Shown: positions 22,448 to 33,917 of the stretch, in pieces
Position numbering within the stretch: position 1 is the first letter of the stretch
Layout of the letters: each line of letters begins with the position of its first letter
Source: Cherax quadricarinatus
Lineage: Eukaryota; Arthropoda; Malacostraca; Decapoda; Parastacidae
Direction: 5' to 3'
Assembly (NCBI RefSeq): GCF_038502225.1
Contig: NC_091293.1
Span: forward strand, 2,156,262-2,220,261
DNA: 64,000 nt
The notes under the pieces: generated by a model
Databases searched by the model: none
What the model was told of the DNA's origin: nothing
What the model saw: the letters and a program-made list of their open reading frames with translations, nothing else
Position numbers and translations under genes: made by a program

Positions 22448-23345
22448 AAGGGGGGGGGGAGTGAATTTCAGGGGATGGAACGGGCTTGTCTCCGGGGTTG
22501 GGTATGCACAACAGCTGGTTTACTGTGTGTATCTGTGTAATGCGTGGTTGAGGAAAATGTGGTTGTGTGAGTGGATGTGGTGGTGAAGTTATATGTGTTA
22601 TAGATGTCTTAAGTCAGAGTCTACTGCCTTCTTTCTTTGTTGAAGTACTTTATGTACCTTTCGGCTATGGCCTGGCAAACGGGGTTTTATGTGTTTGTAC
22701 TGAGCATTTTATTGCTATATTATATAATGTGTATAGCCTGTAGATGAGTGCGGAATGCTTATGGCTATTCTAGTTTTGTGGCTGACTCGTAAGACTTGTG
22801 GTAAGGCGAGTATGTGTGACTGTAGGGAACTTATGTACTGGGAGTTAGGTGAGTAAGAGTATGTACTTTGTTTTATCATGAGATTGTGATGTAGGTTCTT
22901 TCGGTTATCGATTATTTGTGTTGGATGTGAGTAACCGATATATTTATATATTTATCATAATATTCTTATTGTATTGTATAGTGCATTGGCAATATGTCCC
23001 AGTATATTATGTAAATAGTGTATACCCGAAGGGATTATGGTTTTATTTATATTATTGAACCTGCTACAGGGGTCGCCTACATGTTATGTTCTTGTTGTTG
23101 TTCTTCTTGTGTACATAGGGTTAAGATTGCCCATCTTCTTAATGTTATGTTTTGTCACAAGCGATATTTTCTAGTATAATTGTGTAACCTCTTGTGTTTG
23201 TTAATATTGTGTTTGTTATTTGCTATTGTACGTTCTGAGAGATTGTGTTTCAAAATGTGTTTATATACAATGTGTATCAACCCTAGTTTAAGGGGTTTTT
23301 ATGTTAAGCTATGTATTGTATTTTAAATAAAATAAAAAAAAAAAA
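22448..23345 (+). other. E1 3' UTR and poly(A)
   Basis: Non-coding, T- and G-rich, about 900 bases, ending TTTTAAATAAAATAAAAAAAAAAA. E2 has a shorter, related end (33084-33676) with TCTAAATAAAATATAAAAAAAAAA. AAATAAA may act as the poly(A) signal. Confidence 0.8.
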
Positions 23346-23822
23346 ACTAGGGGGAGAGAGCACAACTTTGTAGTACCCACAGTCATTGGCCAGGCTTCAA
23401 ACACCTTTTATTGTACAGCAATAAAGGAATGGAACAGACTACCCGCACATGTCAAAGCCAGTCATAGCATGAACCAGTTCAAGAAGAGTGCCAAAAAGTG
23501 TCTGATGAATGTAGCTACAGAAAGGGAGGGGAATGATTTTCTATTTTTTATCTAACATACGTGTAAATTTTACCTTATTCCTAGTAATGACCCTCGTGTA
23601 GTAGATAGTCTTTTTAGTATGATAATAAGATGTTATCTTCATTATAGAATAATAAGAAAATATTATAACCTTTATATTATAATAAGGTAAAAGGACCCCA
23701 ATGGAAATAAGTCACTGTCTGACCTTTTTGGGTTATCCTAGGTTCTCTACACATATGCTGCTATGTATGATAATTCTATGTAACTGTATTGTGTATACCT
23801 GAATAAATTTACTTACTTACTT
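23346..23822 (+). pseudogene. D1 C-terminus and 3' UTR, after E1
   Basis: After the right target-site duplication (23346-23358) the D1 frame resumes EHNFVVPTVIGQASNTFY, AIKEWNRLPAHVK, SMNQFKKSAKKCLMN and stops at about 23553. The 3' UTR carries GGACCCCAATGGAAATAAGTCACTGTCTGAC and TGGGTTATCCTAGG (23692-23744), shared with the SINE at 13780, then the (ACTT)n tail. This C-terminus is more complete than in D2, where a small deletion ends the protein early. Confidence 0.8.
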
Positions 23823-25225
23823 AGACTATGAGCTGTTATGTTACTGACACTTAATATGTTATAGTATGAAACAGATCCCTGAGCCGTGCTGGTCACGTTG
23901 GATCCTTCACAATCTCAGCACAGAAGACTGTTCTACTAAGCTATTCTATCATACACAGCAACAAGCCTTAATTCCTCCCTAGTGTTTATAATCCTGGTGA
24001 ACACTGCACCACTAACAGTTACGCTCATGCTCTAGTTTTCGATTATTTTAAGTCTGTTAAGCAAAATATATGGAAAGTTAATGAAATATTTATGACATTA
24101 GTCAATGATAAATCTGATGAATATTATAATAAAACAACTTTATTATATTCATAGTAGTTACTGGTTAATTGGATGTAAAAACCAGTGGAAGGTTATTAAG
24201 AGGCTGGATGCAACCTGTTCACCAGCAGTCAAAAATACGTACTTATATGTAAAATCGGAATTAATAAACTTAGTATCTATATCCTGAGACACATATACCG
24301 AGGAGTAACTTCATTTAATTCACTCTTTAGAAGATATTTAATTTAACATCAAATATATATTTGTGTTAATCAGAAAACAGCAATAACAACACTATCAATA
24401 TTCTAATAATTATTATATTTTATTTCATCATTTAGTACAGCGAGTTGAAAGCCCATAGTAGTGTACTTAATTTAACAACTAAATTATTCTCTGTTGTGAG
24501 AATTATTATAATCAAATTATTATTATAATCAAAAAGAAGCGCTAAGCCACAAGGGCTATACAGCGCTCTTGTGAGAAGCCTGAAGGTAAACTATAAAAAA
24601 AACTGGATAAACTAAATTAAACCTCCACAAATCGGATTTAAGTAAATCATTACACTTGCACTTAGTATAAACTAGCAAACAACTGTTTCAGTGCAACATA
24701 TATATACATGCAGGTCCTGCACATTAACTACTAAAACACTTCCCGTCTTCATGTAATAACCAAAAGAATTTAACTTGTAGACAAAAAACTATAAACGAGA
24801 TGCAGTTACCTTCATGGAAGATTTATTTTTTTTAACAAACTCAGCCAAAATTTAGATGAAATATTTTCACGAATCTATCAGTAAAAAGTTTTTTCTTAAG
24901 GAGAAAAATAAGGGTACTAGAGAAGGTATTATAGGAAAGGCGGCACTTACCAGATGCCTGAGAACAAGTCAGTTGTGGAGTGACAACCCACCTGGCGTCT
25001 CTTTTATAACCTGCCACCACTACTACAGTTGCCAACAACTGATACGCTCACCACTATTATTATTATACTTAAACAATGCACATAGAAACTAGTTAAATAA
25101 GTTTAAAAAGTATCTACTACACTAGAGTCTTAAATTAAAGCTACAGTAATATACTGACAACAAGTCAAGAACAATTTAAGCCCTAAAATAGAGATGAAAG
25201 TAAAACTCTTGAGTGTATGTACACT
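23823..25225. other. AT-rich DNA without recognisable genes
   Basis: Low-complexity AT-rich sequence, possibly single-copy. At about 24505-24577 a short repeat-like piece (TTATTATAATCAAAAAGAAGCGCTAAGCC then AGGGCTATACAGCGCT) forms a hairpin with AGCGCT arms and resembles a short interspersed repeat. No open frame with coding character is seen. Confidence 0.5.
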
Positions 25226-25394
25226 ACGATACACACACCTACAGTTGCCACTAACAGCAATCTTCAACACATCTATCGAAATAGAGAGACTACCTGAGGT
25301 ATGGAAGACAGTAAATGTAGTCCCAATTTTTAAAAAACAGGAGACAGATACGAAGCATTAAACTATAGACAAATGTCACTGACATGTATTTAAC
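25226..25394 (+). pseudogene. Fossil RT fragment of a CR1-like LINE
   Basis: Forward translation gives LQLPLTAIFNTSIEIERLPE, VWKTVNVVPIFKKQE, then after one frameshift ALNYRQMSLTCI. This is the RT segment found in CR1/L2-like elements: an IFN-S block, LPE-WK-x-NVVPIFKK, then NYRP-SLTC. No flanking RT remains. It lies just before the 5' end of A2 and may mark the older target. Confidence 0.6.
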
Positions 25395-25633
25395 GCAGAG
25401 CGGCAGCAGCGGCATCCTACCAGCTCTTCTTCCTCAAAAAACCATCGCTCATCAAAACTTGTGATGTCTTAAGTGAAAGTACAACTACATGAACCCATGT
25501 AGACCACAAAAGGACCCAAGAATACTAAGAATGTAACCCAAATCTTGACAAAATTAGAAGATCTAAGGAAGACAGCCCTGCTAACCCAAACACTGCCTCC
25601 GCTGCCAGACAACCACTTAACCCAAGCTCTGAG

Positions 25634-25760
25634 TAAGTAAGTAAATTTATTCAGGTATACACAATACAGCTACATAGAATTATCATACATAGCAGCATAT
25701 GTGTAGAGAACCTAGGATAACCCAAAAAAGTCAGACAGAGTGACTTATTTCCATTGGGGT
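25634..25760 (-). mobile_element. D3: 127-bp 3' end of LINE D
   Basis: Inverted copy of the D 3' end, from the (ACTT)n tail (GTAAGTAAGTAAATTTATTCAGG on the plus strand) to CCATTGGGG. TCTGAG occurs on both sides (25628-25633 and 25761-25766), a likely short target-site duplication. A severely 5'-truncated insertion in the 5' region of A2. Confidence 0.8.
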
Positions 25761-25918
25761 TCTGAGAAAACAAGCCTTCTCCTCCATAGCTACACAGTAC
25801 CTACTTCAGTGATACTATGAAAGGATATCGCAGAAGAAACAACATCATTAATAAAAGAATAACAGCAAGGACCCTAGAACTCAACTTGTCTACCCAGCAG
25901 GACGCCGGTGTATCATCA

Positions 25919-27812
25919 ACCTCCCTCACCACCGCCGCCCAGGTAACAACAACCCCCCTCACCACCACCACCCAGGCAACAACCTCCCTCACCACCACCA
26001 CCCAGGCAACAACAACCTCCCTCACCACCACCACCCAGGCAACAACCTCCCTCACCACCACCACCCAGGCAACAACAACCTCCCTCACCACCACCACCCA
26101 GGTAACAACAACCCCCCTCACCACCACCACCCAGGCAACAACCTCCCTCACCACCACCACCCAGGCAACAACAACCTCCCTCACCACCACCACCCAGGCA
26201 ACAACCTCCCTCACCACCACCACCCAGGCAACAACAACCTCCCTCACCACCACCACCCAGGTAACAACAACCCCCCTCACCACCACCACCCAGGCAACAA
26301 CCTCCCTCACCACCACCACCCAGGCAACAACAACCTCCCTCACCACCACCACCCAGACAACAACAACCTCCCTCACCACCACCACCCAGGCAACAACAAC
26401 CTCCCTCACCACCACCACCCAGGCAACAACCCCCCTCACCACCACCACCCAGGCAACAACAACCCCCCTCACCACCACCACCCAGGCAACAACCTCCCTC
26501 ACCACCACCACCCAGGCAACAACAACCTCCCTCACCACCACCACCCAGGCAACAACAACCTCCCTCACCACCACCACCCAGGCAACAACCTCCCTCACCA
26601 CCACCACCCAGGCAACAACAACCTCCCTCACCACCACCACCCAGACAACAACAACCTCCCTCACCACCACCACCCAGACAACAACAACCTCCCTCACCAC
26701 CACCACCCAGGCAACAACAACCTCCCTCACCACCACCACCCAGGCAACAACCTCCCTCACCACCACCACCCAGGCAACAACAACCTCCCTCACCACCACC
26801 ACCCAGACAACAACCTCCCTCACCACCACCACCCAGGCAACAACAACCTCCCTCACCACCACCACCCAGGCAACAACAACCCCCCTCACCACCACCACCC
26901 AGGCAACAACCTCCCTCACCACCACCACCCAGGCAACAACAACCTCCCTCACCACCACCACCCAGGCAACAACAACCTCCCTCACCACCACCACCCAGGC
27001 AACAACCTCCCTCACCACCACCACCCAGGCAACAACAACCTCCCTCACCACCACCACCCAGACAACAACAACCTCCCTCACCAAAACCACCCAGGCAACA
27101 ACAACCTCCCTCACCACCACCACCCAGGCAACAACAACCTCCCTCACCACCACCACCCAGGCAACAACAACCCCCCCTCACCACCACCACCCAGGCAACA
27201 ACAACCTCCCTCACCACCACCACCCAGGCAACAACAACCTCCCTCACCACCACCACCCAGGCAACAACAACCTCCCTCACCACAACCACCCAGGCAACAA
27301 CAACCTCCCTCACCACCACCACCCAGGCAACAACAACCTCCCTCACCACCACCACCCAGGCAACAACAACCTCCCTCACCACCACCACCCAGGCAACAAC
27401 CTCCCTCACCACCACCACCCAGGCAACAACAACCCCCCTCACCACCACCACCCAGGCAACAACCTCCCTCACCACCACCACCCAGGCAACAACAACCTCC
27501 CTCACCACCACCACCCAGGCAACAACAACCTCCCTCACCACCACCACCCAGGCAACAACAACCTCCCTCACCACCACCACCCAGGCAACAACAACCTCCC
27601 TCACCACCACCACCCAGGCAACAACAACCTCCCTCACCACCACCACCCAGGCAAACAACAACCTCCCTCACCACCACCACCCAGGCAACAACACCCTCCC
27701 TCACCACCACCACCCAGGCAACCTCCCTCACCACCACCACCCAGGGAACAACAACCTCCCTCACCACCACCACCCAGGGAACAACAACCTCCCTCACCAC
27801 CACCACTCAGGG
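25919..27812 (+). repeat. 33/30-bp minisatellite upstream of A2 ORF1
   Basis: About 58-60 units of CTCCCTCACCACCACCACCC plus AGGCAACAACAAC, alternating 33-bp and 30-bp forms that differ by one AAC. Variants are GTAACA, AGACAA, CCCCCC and, in the last units, AGGGAACAACA. It ends 20 bases before the ORF1 ATG (27832). A1 has a single related unit in the same place (2064-2085). Both strands are open for hundreds of codons because the unit lacks stops; these frames (Thr-rich, His-Pro-rich, Val-Ala-Trp, Gly-Cys) are products of the repeat and not evidence of proteins. Confidence 0.95.
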
Positions 27813-27831
27813 AACAACGACAACAACAAAC

Positions 27832-28412
27832 ATGGCTGACTCTCCCTTCAAAGGATTCACCCATGATAACTCAGGTATGATTATTCCTGACAGTATCAAG
27901 GACTACATCGTTGCTCTAGAAAAAGAAATAAAAGATATCAAAGCAACACCCGAGCGACGAGAATCCAAGATAACCAACCTCGAGAACAAGATCCAAAACC
28001 TTGAAGAGTCATTACATTGGGAAGTGTTGACACAGAAAATACTCTGAAAACAGCTATAGCCAGTCACACTGAACAAATAACAACAATAAATATGAAGGTT
28101 GAAGAAGCAATCAAGGACTGGAACCAGAACATGCACACTCGACTAAATGAACACCTTGATTTCCAAGACGACAAAACTGAACAAGACAAGATGTCTGATG
28201 CAGTTATAATAAACAGTCCACACATTCCAAGTGACATAACACAAGCACAGTGCAAAGAAACTGCTGTCAGGATAATACAGGACCACGTACAAGTCATCGT
28301 GCAAAACAATGAAATCAAAGAAACACGTTTGTTAGGAAAACCAGGAAGTAAACACAGTATAATGATCCGACTTCATTCATACGATAAAAGAAAGGACCTA
28401 ATTAAATCAGCA
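27832..28412 (+). pseudogene. A2 ORF1, N-terminal part
   Basis: ATG at 27832 begins MADSPFKGFTHDNSG. A coiled-coil-like part follows (DYIVALEKEIKDIKATPERR, SKITNLENKIQNLEESL) to about 28015, where a frameshift moves the reading to VDTENTLKTAIASHTEQI and VEEAIKDWNQNMHTRLNEHL. An RRM-like segment (EIKETRLLGKPGSKHSIMIR, YDKRKDLIKSA) runs into the left E2 junction at 28412. The layout is that of L1 ORF1p: coiled coil, RRM, C-terminal domain. The C-terminal domain is at 33690-33917. Confidence 0.65.
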
Positions 28413-28493
28413 TTTAGCTGCCTGACTGCGGTGGAGTGAGGTTGTGCACAGCACCCCTCTGCTGTTTGTCAGGAGAGCTCTCATAGCAACAAT

Positions 28494-29749
28494 ATGGTGC
28501 TGAGTATCCGACGTAGGATAAACACTGTCGGCGTTGAGCTGCTTCGTGGGGCGATTTCCCCCTCTACGGCGCAGGTGTTACTTCCGGCAATCATCCGGGA
28601 AACGTACGGAGTGCAGGATGATGAGGTTTATGGTGTGGCCCTGAATGGGGCCTATCGTCTATTCGTCAAGTTAAATTCGACGGCTGTGTACGAGTCGTTG
28701 GTGACGAAATTTGAGCATGTGAGTATTGATGTAACTCCAGCTGTCAAAGTGCGACTCATAGACGTCTCTCGCCACTATACGTGGGTGAAGTTGCGAAATG
28801 TCCCCTTCAAGGCTGACGAGGAGGACTTACGGAAGGTGTTTGCTGCTTATGGTACCGTGCATCTGGCAACCCAAGGCAAGTGGGCGGCAGGTGCGTACAT
28901 GGGACGTCCGGAGGGTACATTCTCCCTCAAAATGACACTGAGGCACCCGATTCCGTCATACGTCGTGATGCCGGAGTTTAGGACCCAGATTCTAGTGGCG
29001 TATGCTGGGCAGCGACGGACATGCAGGTTGTGTGGGGAGTATGACCATATGGCAGCGACGTGTGGGAGGCAGTGGAGGGCGCCGGCGCAAACAGGTGGAG
29101 AACCAGTTACAGGTGTGGATGTCGTGGAGGAGAATTCCAAAGGAAATCGAGGAGATGGCCGTCTGTGGAGTGACATTGTGGAAGAGTCTCTTGTGGTGCA
29201 TGATGGGCGTGGCACGAGTTGTGTGGAGCCAAAAATGGCCACTTTGCCGGTGACGGGGAGGACGTGCTAATTCAGCAGGAGGTGCAAGAGCTGGAGGAGG
29301 AGCTCGACGAGGTATTGAAAAATTTACCTTCTTCGGGCGAGGATAATGGCTTGGTCCGTGAAATGGTGCCTGAGTTGAAAGGAGAGTGTGGCGGGACAGG
29401 CACGAGAAGGACGGAGGACAACTGCAGGCACAGAGAGGAGTCACCGAGCTCTGTGCGACAGGTCACAGTAGAGGTTGATATTCACTGTGAGGAATCTTCG
29501 GAAGACAGTATGGCGGTAGAGAGTGTCACGAGGAAGAGGGCGGCTGCGTCAGACTCAGATGATGTCCTGACACCCGCGCAGAGGTCTGGGAGGAGGGATG
29601 TATATTTTCGTGACAGCCAGGATAAGAGGCATCGACAAGGGGGGGGGGGGTGGATGGTGACAAACCACATGTTGACCCTGGGGCAAGAGGCCCTGGGAAG
29701 GGTGAGAGGAGAAAGGATTGGAAGCTTTAGAAAGGCCTTAAATGCATGA
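28494..29749 (+). pseudogene. E2 ORF1 (Tx1-like zinc-knuckle protein)
   Basis: MVLSIRRRINTVGVELLRG, then VYGVALNGAYRLFVKL, YTWVKLRNVPFKADEEDL, GTFSLKMTLRHPIPSYV and the CCHC knuckle CRLCGEYDHMAATC. The first frame ends at 29270; the rest (LEEELDEVLKNL, then SDSDDVLTPAQR) is in another frame to TGA 29747-29749, so one frameshift lies between about 29220 and 29270. A run of 12 G at 29639-29650 lies in the tail. The stop overlaps the ORF2 ATG as ATGA. The role is RNA binding in the retrotransposition complex. Confidence 0.85.
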
Positions 29750-32700
29750 CTGTGAATGTGAATGGACTGTGTACTGGTATGAAGAGGGAATGCTTTCGTA
29801 TGCTCTTACGTCGATACAGAGTGGACGTAGTCTTTCTACAGGAGCATAATTTCAGGGAGGGTAAAGTGCTCGAGGTGGAAGGGTATACGGTGTTGACTCT
29901 GCCATCGGCACGTTTGAAAGGTGGTGTCGGTTTATTGATAAAGGAGGCGAGCCCGTTTGTGTTGCAAAGACGTGAAGGGGGTGGGGGGGGGAGGGTGTTG
30001 CGTGTGGATGGGTGGTGGATGGGGCAGAGGGTAACCTTTGTAAGTGTGTATGCACCAGCTGAAAATGATATGAAAGTAAAGAGGGATTTTGTGTGTGATG
30101 ATCTAGTTTTTGCTTTCCGTGGTTTACCTGAGGTGGCCATCGTAGGTGGGGACTGGAATTGTGTGATCAGGAGAGCGGATGTGGAACCACGAGGGGCGGG
30201 GCATATGTTGACAGCATTACGCAATCTATTGGTGGACGTTCAGTTGAGGGATGTGGTAGGTGGGGGAGCGTGGGAGGTGGAGCATACTTTCGTGAGGCGA
30301 GGTTACGCGGCTAGGTTAGACAGGTTGTATATATCTCATAAGGTAGTGTCAAAGTCTGTCCGTACTATTGACCTAGCTTTTTCAGATCATAGGGCGGTTG
30401 TCGTAGAAGTAGAGTGGGATTCTCTAGCTTGTATCTCTAGGGGATATTGGAAATTAAATACGAGTCTGTTGGAAGATGAGGAGGGGTTGGGGGGTTTTCG
30501 GGAGCTGTGGGAGAGATTAACTGAGGAGGTACAAGGTGTGGAGGACGTGGTGACGTGGTGGGATGGTGTGGCTAAGGACCGGATTCGGCATTATTATGTG
30601 CGGGAGGGGAAAAGGATTAGTTCTTTAAAATTTGGGTTGATTAATTATTTGGAGGACAGGTTACGAGGTTGTTATGTAAAAGGGACAGTAGAGGGTGTCT
30701 ATCCGATGGACAACATTATGATACTTAAAGAGCGGTTGCGGGAAATTCAGGACGAGCGGTTCCAAGCAGTGAGAGTAATGGCGGGGGTGGAGGAGGTGTT
30801 ATATGGAGATAGGCCGTCTTCGTGTGTGTTGCGCAGACAAAAACAACGTCAGCAGGCAACAGCTATTCCATGTTTGGAGGTTCTTGAGTCGGTGGGTGGG
30901 TATAGGGCGGGTCAGGTAATCCACACTATGGATGGGATGGGGTTGTTTGCGGATACGTGGTACGAAAAGTATTGGCGGGAGGAAGGGGTAGGATTAGGGG
31001 ATTTAGAGAGGGTGTGTGGAAGTGTGCCATGTAGGTTAGGACACAGTGATAGGGAAGCTTTGGGGGGGCACATAACTGAGGGGGAAATATGGAGAGCTTT
31101 GAGTGCCATGCGAAAGGGCAAAGCACCGGGAATCGATGGACTGCCGGCGGAGTTTTATCAACAGCATTGGGAGTTAATAAAAGGTTTTTTGGTGAGGTTA
31201 CTGAACTTGATGAAGGTAAGGGGAAGGTTGGGTGGAAGACAGGCAACAGCTGTAGTTGTTTTGGTACCGAAGGGTAAGGAACAGCGTTCGCTCAGGGACT
31301 ATAGAACAATATCATTGTTATGCGCGGATTATAAGTTATTTGCAAAAATTTTAGGAAATAGGCTCAAGTGTGTTGTAGGGAGGGTTGTATCGGAAACCCA
31401 GTTTGGGTTGCCAGGTAGGTCTATGGGGGTGGGACATGGTCTTTTAAGGGATTTCGTGGAAGAAAAAGGGGGGGAAGGGGGGGGTTGGTTGCACTAGACT
31501 GGCAAGGAGCTTATGATAGGGTGGAGCGGGAGGCGTTGAGAGCTATCCTTAGGAAACAGGGCTATTGGGAGGAAATAGTGGGATGGGTAGAGGCATTATA
31601 TAGAGGGGCAATGGTGAGAGTACAGATTAATGGAAGATTAGGGGGGAGGATTGTCATGGGCAGAGGTCTTAGACAGGGGTGTCCTATGTCACAGCTTTTA
31701 TTTGCATGCATACAGGACCCCTTTTATAGAATGGTGGAGCGCCATATGGGCGTTAGTGAAGGGGTTGGGGGGGGGTACTGGGGGCGTTTGGCCTGTTCTC
31801 ATAGGGTATGTAGATGATACTACTGTATTGGTTAGAGAAGGGATGTCCATAAAAGCCTTAGATGGAGTGGTCGACACGTTTGCATGTGCAACTGGTATGA
31901 GGGTAAATTCGGAGAAGTCCATGGTTATGGGGTTAGGAACTTGGGGGGAGCGGGTCGAGTGGGGTAGTGCAGTCGTAAAGAAGCGGGTGATGTCATTAAA
32001 AATTTGTGGTCTAATCTATGCAGATGATCTTGAGGTTGCACGTGTTAATAATTCGGTCAGGTTGGTAGAAAGGATACTGGGTCGATTGGGAGCATTGCGG
32101 CCTTATCATTTGACCCTTGTGCAGCGTGCCATTGTAATTAACGTTTTATTGTATAGCAAGGTTTGGCATGTGGCTGCCGTGTTCCCTTTAACGGGGACGG
32201 CAATTGCAACTATACTTAGAGGGGTTTTTAAATTTTTGTGGGGTTCAGGTTGTGATTGGCTTAGAAGGGATGTAGTAATGTTACCTGTGCGTCAGGGGGG
32301 GTTGGGTTTAATGAATTTAAAGAGGAGGGTCAAATGTATCTTTATTAAAAGGGAGGTGATGAGGGAGGGTGTGAGTGGGGGGGGGTTGGTTAAGGTACAC
32401 AATAAATTGAAACGCATGTTTTCTGGGACGGAGTTGAGGGAGTGTGAAACTATTTTGAGGGCAGCAGTGATGGTTAGGGATCTGGGTAAGGTAAAAATAA
32501 GTAGGCTGTGTAGGATGTCGGCGGAAAGGGTTGTGGCTCCGGTGGAGGGGATTTTCCCCATGTATGACTGGGGATGTATATGGAGAAGGTTTGGTAGGTT
32601 AAGGTTACAACCCCGTGGACGTGAGGTGATGTATCGGTTTTTGCATGGGATTTTACCATCGGGAGTGGTCTTACGAGCTAGACGGGTGGTTGAGGGGGGG

Positions 32701-33083
32701 GGGTATGTGGAATATGTGGCGGGGAGGATTCTGCATTCCATGTAGTGTATTTTTGTGAGGGGTTGGGGAGCGTCAGGGGTTGGTTGAGCAGGGTGTTGCA
32801 TAAGATAAGTGGTCAATACTTCTCTGTTCTGCGGGCATTGAGTCTTGATGTGGGGGGTATGGATGAAAGTATTATTAGGGCTGTGGGGTACATTATGGTA
32901 GATTATGTCTACATTATGTGGGGAATGAGGGGGAAAGGGGTAAGTGAGGTGAAGAGGAGGGTATTGGCTGTTACGTTTTATAAAACGTTGTGCCGTAATA
33001 GAGAACTTTATGGGAGGAGGTGGGAGCGGGATTTCTCTGAGGGATATAGAGACATTACATTAGAGGTTTTATTAAATTTGTAA
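29746..33083 (+). pseudogene. E2 ORF2: APE endonuclease and RT, three frameshifts in G runs
   Basis: APE: VFLQEHNFREG, VSVYAPAEND, VGGDWNCVIRR, DRLYISHK, FSDHRAVVVE. RT: GKAPGIDGLPAEFY, LVPKGKEQ, ISLLCADYKLFAKILGNR, LDWQGAYDRVERE, GRGLRQGCPMSQLLF and YVDD at 31806-31817, then LYSKVWHVAAVFPL and FLWGSGCDWLRRDVV. A C-terminal CX2C-H-C zinc motif spans about 32704-32756. The frame breaks only in homopolymers: G runs at 31468-31484, 31767-31775 and 32694-32703. The rest, more than 1,100 residues, is open, and so E2 is the best-preserved E copy. Confidence 0.9.
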
Positions 33084-33676
33084 AGTAGGTGGGTGGGGCA
33101 GGGTAGGGATGGTATAATGTATTATGTTAATGGCCTGTCAGGGGTGGAAACGGGGTCGCCTCCTGGTATGTAGCGGGTGATGTGTATGAACTTGGGCGTA
33201 TGATGTGTATTCATGGTTTGTGATGCGTATACTCAATATATGTGTTTGATTTTGCAGTAGGACATTGTTCTATGTATGTTACTCTTATGCATGTTGTTAG
33301 ATGATTGTAGAGGTGTCAGTGTGTTGGATCCTTGTTTATTAATATATTCTGTGTTTGATGAACATATTGTTTTTACCTTATTCTCAATACAGTACGTTAA
33401 TTGTATTTAACGTATACGGTGTCCTACTTTATAATTTACAAGTGACAATATATGTATATAATGATGTGTTTTGTTAATCATATAACAATGCAATTGGAAT
33501 TAGTCGGTTATTGGTTATCATAGGTGTAGGGGTTTTCATGTATGGGTGAGGAGGGATATTTGTGTTATCTCAAGTTCATGTTTGTGTGGTTGTTCATGAT
33601 TATTCTGTGTAAGACCTGTTTTTGTCTTTATCTATTTCTTGTATTGTATTGTTCTAAATAAAATATAAAAAAAAAA
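33084..33676 (+). other. E2 3' UTR and poly(A)
   Basis: Non-coding, G/T-rich, ending GTTCTAAATAAAATATAAAAAAAAAA before the right target-site duplication. It is about 300 bases shorter than in E1, and the two are clearly diverged outside the last 60 bases. Confidence 0.8.
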
Positions 33677-33689
33677 AATTAAATTAGCA

Positions 33690-33917
33690 ATTACAATGAA
33701 AAATGGAGTGTACATAAATGAGTGTCTAACAAGACAACGTCAAAACCTTCTGTTCAGGCTGAGAAAAGTTAAACAGGAAAACAAAATACATCAGTGTTTC
33801 ACGCGAGATGGGAAAATACTAGTAAGGAAAACATCAACAGGACAACAACATACCATCTCAAACGAACATGATTTCTCTACCTTCCTTAGAAAAGCTGACA
33901 TTTCTGTAACAGATTAG
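33690..33917 (+). pseudogene. A2 ORF1, C-terminal domain
   Basis: After E2 the frame reads AITMKNGVYINECLTRQRQ, NLLFRLRKVKQENKIH, CFTRDGKILVRKTS and ends in TDISVTD-like residues with TAG at 33915-33917. It is about 70% identical by eye to A1 5030-5257 and has the INE-LT-x-x-R-x-x-LL block of the L1 ORF1p C-terminal domain. Confidence 0.7.

Larger units (their letters stand above)
17766..23345 (+). mobile_element. LINE E1 (Tx1/L1-like), complete length, with poly(A) and target-site duplications
   Basis: A unit of about 5.6 kb: short 5' UTR (17766-17855), ORF1 (17856-19124), ORF2 (19121-22447), a 3' UTR of about 0.9 kb with a terminal AAATAAAATA and poly(A). The 12-13 bp target-site duplication ACTAGGGGGAGAG flanks it within D1. 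Length and structure suggest a full-length insertion, but both ORFs carry breaks. Confidence 0.9.
16280..23822 (+). mobile_element. LINE D1, 5'-truncated, split by E1
   Basis: Sequence from ACATCTGTTGCATCAACAC (16280) matches the middle of D2 (minus strand, near 51040) and continues through RT to the 3' UTR, ending AATAAATTTACTTACTTACTTAG at about 23822. E1 sits at 17766-23345. The tail is (ACTT)n, as in D2 and D3. D1 abuts the C1 tail directly with no spacer. Confidence 0.85.
28413..33676 (+). mobile_element. LINE E2 (Tx1/L1-like), about 5.3 kb, in A2 ORF1
   Basis: Complete element: 5' UTR (28413-28493), ORF1 (28494-29749), ORF2 (29746-33083), 3' UTR and poly(A). Target-site duplications AATTAAAT(C/T)AGCA flank it at 28400-28412 and 33677-33689 with one mismatch. 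Excision joins DLIKSA to the A2 C-terminal domain. Confidence 0.9.

Noticed and set aside
25919..27812. CRISPR-like array
   Set aside because: Units are contiguous and there are no unique spacers; the context is an animal LINE.
25801..27864. Very long open frames on both strands (up to about 690 codons, Val-Ala-Trp, Gly-Cys and Thr-Thr-Gln repeats)
   Set aside because: They follow from a stop-free 33/30-bp repeat and shift frame with it; no non-repeat protein sequence is attached.
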